From Candidatus Calditenuaceae archaeon JGI OTU-3 (GTDB lineage: Archaea > Thermoproteota > Nitrososphaeria_A > Caldarchaeales > Calditenuaceae), in the NCBI GenBank assembly GCA_000494185.1, contig AWOC01000011.1:1-24803 (forward strand): a stretch of 24,803 nt of DNA, in the 5' to 3' direction. Each line of letters begins with the position of its first letter. The stretch's first letter is position 1. Positions 24,037 to 24,803 of the stretch are shown here, one piece after another. The notes beneath the pieces are model-generated. The model had not been told where the DNA came from. It did no database searches and saw only the letters and a list, made by a program, of their open reading frames with translations. The translations under genes and the position numbers were made by a program.

Positions 24037-24044
24037 AAATTATA
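24036..24044 (+). promoter_or_regulatory. TATA box of the CRISPR array
   Basis: AAAATTATA, about 49 bases ahead of the first repeat, predicts transcription from about 24066 and only 20-odd bases of leader RNA. It overlaps the cas4 stop codon. Confidence 0.45.
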
Positions 24045-24088
24045 GGATAAACATAAATAAAACCATAACCCACCGTTATAAGGCTTCG

Positions 24089-24803
24089 CTGGAATCCGGA
24101 AAGGAATTGAAAGAGGATGTTTTGAATCGGTTAGTGAGGGTTCTCGAGACCTATCTGGAATCCGGAAAGGAATTGAAAGTCGAAAACGTCTTCACCACAG
24201 CCCTCAGGACACCCGTAATCTGGAATCCGGAAAGGAATTGAAAGTGAGCGAGAGCTTCGGTAGGCCAGTCAGACTAGTCACTGGAATCCGGAAAGGAATT
24301 GAAAGCAGAAGACATGGGCCGCTTCAACCTGGCGGGCTACGATGCCTGGAATCCGGAAAGGAATTGAAAGTTTTTATCACCGCGCCCTGAACATGATGAA
24401 CCGCCGTCCCACCTGGAATCCGGAAAGGAATTGAAAGATCTCGCGGCCATCAATAATGACCTCGACGAGCCCTATCTGGAATCCGGAAAGGAATTGAAAG
24501 AAGAAATATTGCAAGACTAAAAACCTATATTTTTTATTTTTCTGGAATCCGGAAAGGAATTGAAAGATGTCTATCTTCTCAGCGTTTAGGCGCCTCGCTA
24601 TATACTCCTGGAATCCGGAAAGGAATTGAAAGATGTTCTTGTTCGTAATTATGTCGGAACCCGGGTCTGTCAGCTGGAATCCGGAAAGGAATTGAAAGTT
24701 TTTATCCGTTAGTAGCTTTATGTACTCCTCTTTCATCTCCCTGGAATCCGGAAAGGAATTGAAAGACAACAGCTGCGCAATAACTCCCGTGGACCCACCT
24801 AAC
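24089..24803 (+). CRISPR. CRISPR array, type I-A, 11 repeats seen, runs off the end
   Basis: Eleven identical 25-bp repeats beginning CTGGAATCC and ending ATTGAAAG start at 24089, 24155, 24220, 24281, 24346, 24413, 24476, 24542, 24608, 24674 and 24741. The ten whole spacers are 41, 40, 36, 40, 42, 38, 41, 41, 41 and 42 bases; an eleventh spacer is cut by the window end. The ATTGAAAG end is the crRNA handle of crenarchaeal type I-A systems, so the array reads rightwards and the leader is on the left, next to cas4. No repeat is degenerate, so this is the young end. All spacers differ. Confidence 0.98.

Larger units (their letters stand above)
23325..24045 (+). pseudogene. cas4: cas4, split by a one-base frameshift
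   Basis: Two overlapping frames make one Cas4. Frame one (23325-23537) has VVDIKRYAYCPRIIF with C20 and H47, then ends at a stop. Frame two (to 24045) has GLAGKLDYLF, PIEVKWSE and QLAAYALLVED, then CLNCGYLPYC. Removing one T from the T5 run at 23515-23519 joins them as RVSRV-LRGLELESVK, a continuous 239-residue protein with the four iron-sulphur cysteines (C20, C182, C185, C191), D82 and E96-x-K98. So the gene is intact but for one base; sequencing error, recent mutation or slippage could explain it. The last ~45 residues run into the array leader and look non-conserved. Cas4 selects PAM-containing prespacers. Confidence 0.85.

Noticed and set aside
23957..24241. 94-codon plus-strand frame across the cas4 tail and first repeats
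   Set aside because: It covers leader, repeats and spacers, and has no domain.
24377..24769. 130-codon minus-strand frame with repeated FQFLSGFQ text
   Set aside because: It is the CRISPR repeat read through in one frame; spacer lengths happen to keep it open.

Overview
The window looks like the chromosome of a thermophilic archaeon of the Thermoproteota (crenarchaeal side). Reasons: archaeal-type ribosomal proteins (S25e, S19, S8, L6), AlaX, a Trm5/Taw2-type tRNA-modifying enzyme, KaiC-like and archaeo-eukaryotic primase-like proteins, GTG/TTG starts, AGG/AGA-rich arginine codons, TATA boxes about 25-35 bases ahead of starts (leaderless or short-leader mRNAs), and a type I-A CRISPR-Cas locus whose repeat ends in ATTGAAAG. 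A DnaK gene is unusual for hyperthermophilic crenarchaea, so I cannot assign a genus.

Positions 1-12804 are a compact housekeeping region of short transcription units: DUF488 protein, RAM-domain protein, AbrB/PhoU regulator, tRNA-modifying enzyme, YbaK deacylase, a Na+/Ca2+-exchanger-like protein, S25e, a cyclophilin-like protein, S19, a KaiC-like ATPase with a primase-like partner, a Nudix hydrolase, a SAM hydrolase (DUF62), S8-L6, DnaK and AlaX. Convergent genes overlap at their 3' ends, and two divergent pairs appear to share one TATA element each. The ribosomal protein genes S19 and S8-L6, usually in the S10/spc cluster, are scattered. dnaK has its Shine-Dalgarno sequence inside a short hairpin touching the start codon, a candidate RNA thermometer.

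Positions 12805-13534 are gene-poor. They hold a possible frame-broken small membrane protein gene (minus strand) and a promoter-like element followed by a sequence that can fold into hairpins.

Positions 13535-24803 are a full type I-A CRISPR-Cas locus, all on the plus strand: csa5-cas7-cas5-cas8a(candidate)-cas3'-cas3'' (interference), cas6-csa3 (crRNA processing and CARF regulator), csa1-cas1-cas2-cas4 (adaptation), then an array with 11 identical 25-bp repeats that runs off the window end. cas4 is interrupted by a +1-nt lesion in a T5 tract; correcting it restores a full Cas4 with all four cysteines. The array leader lies largely inside the cas4 3' tail and carries an 18-bp palindrome abutting a TATA box, a good operator candidate.
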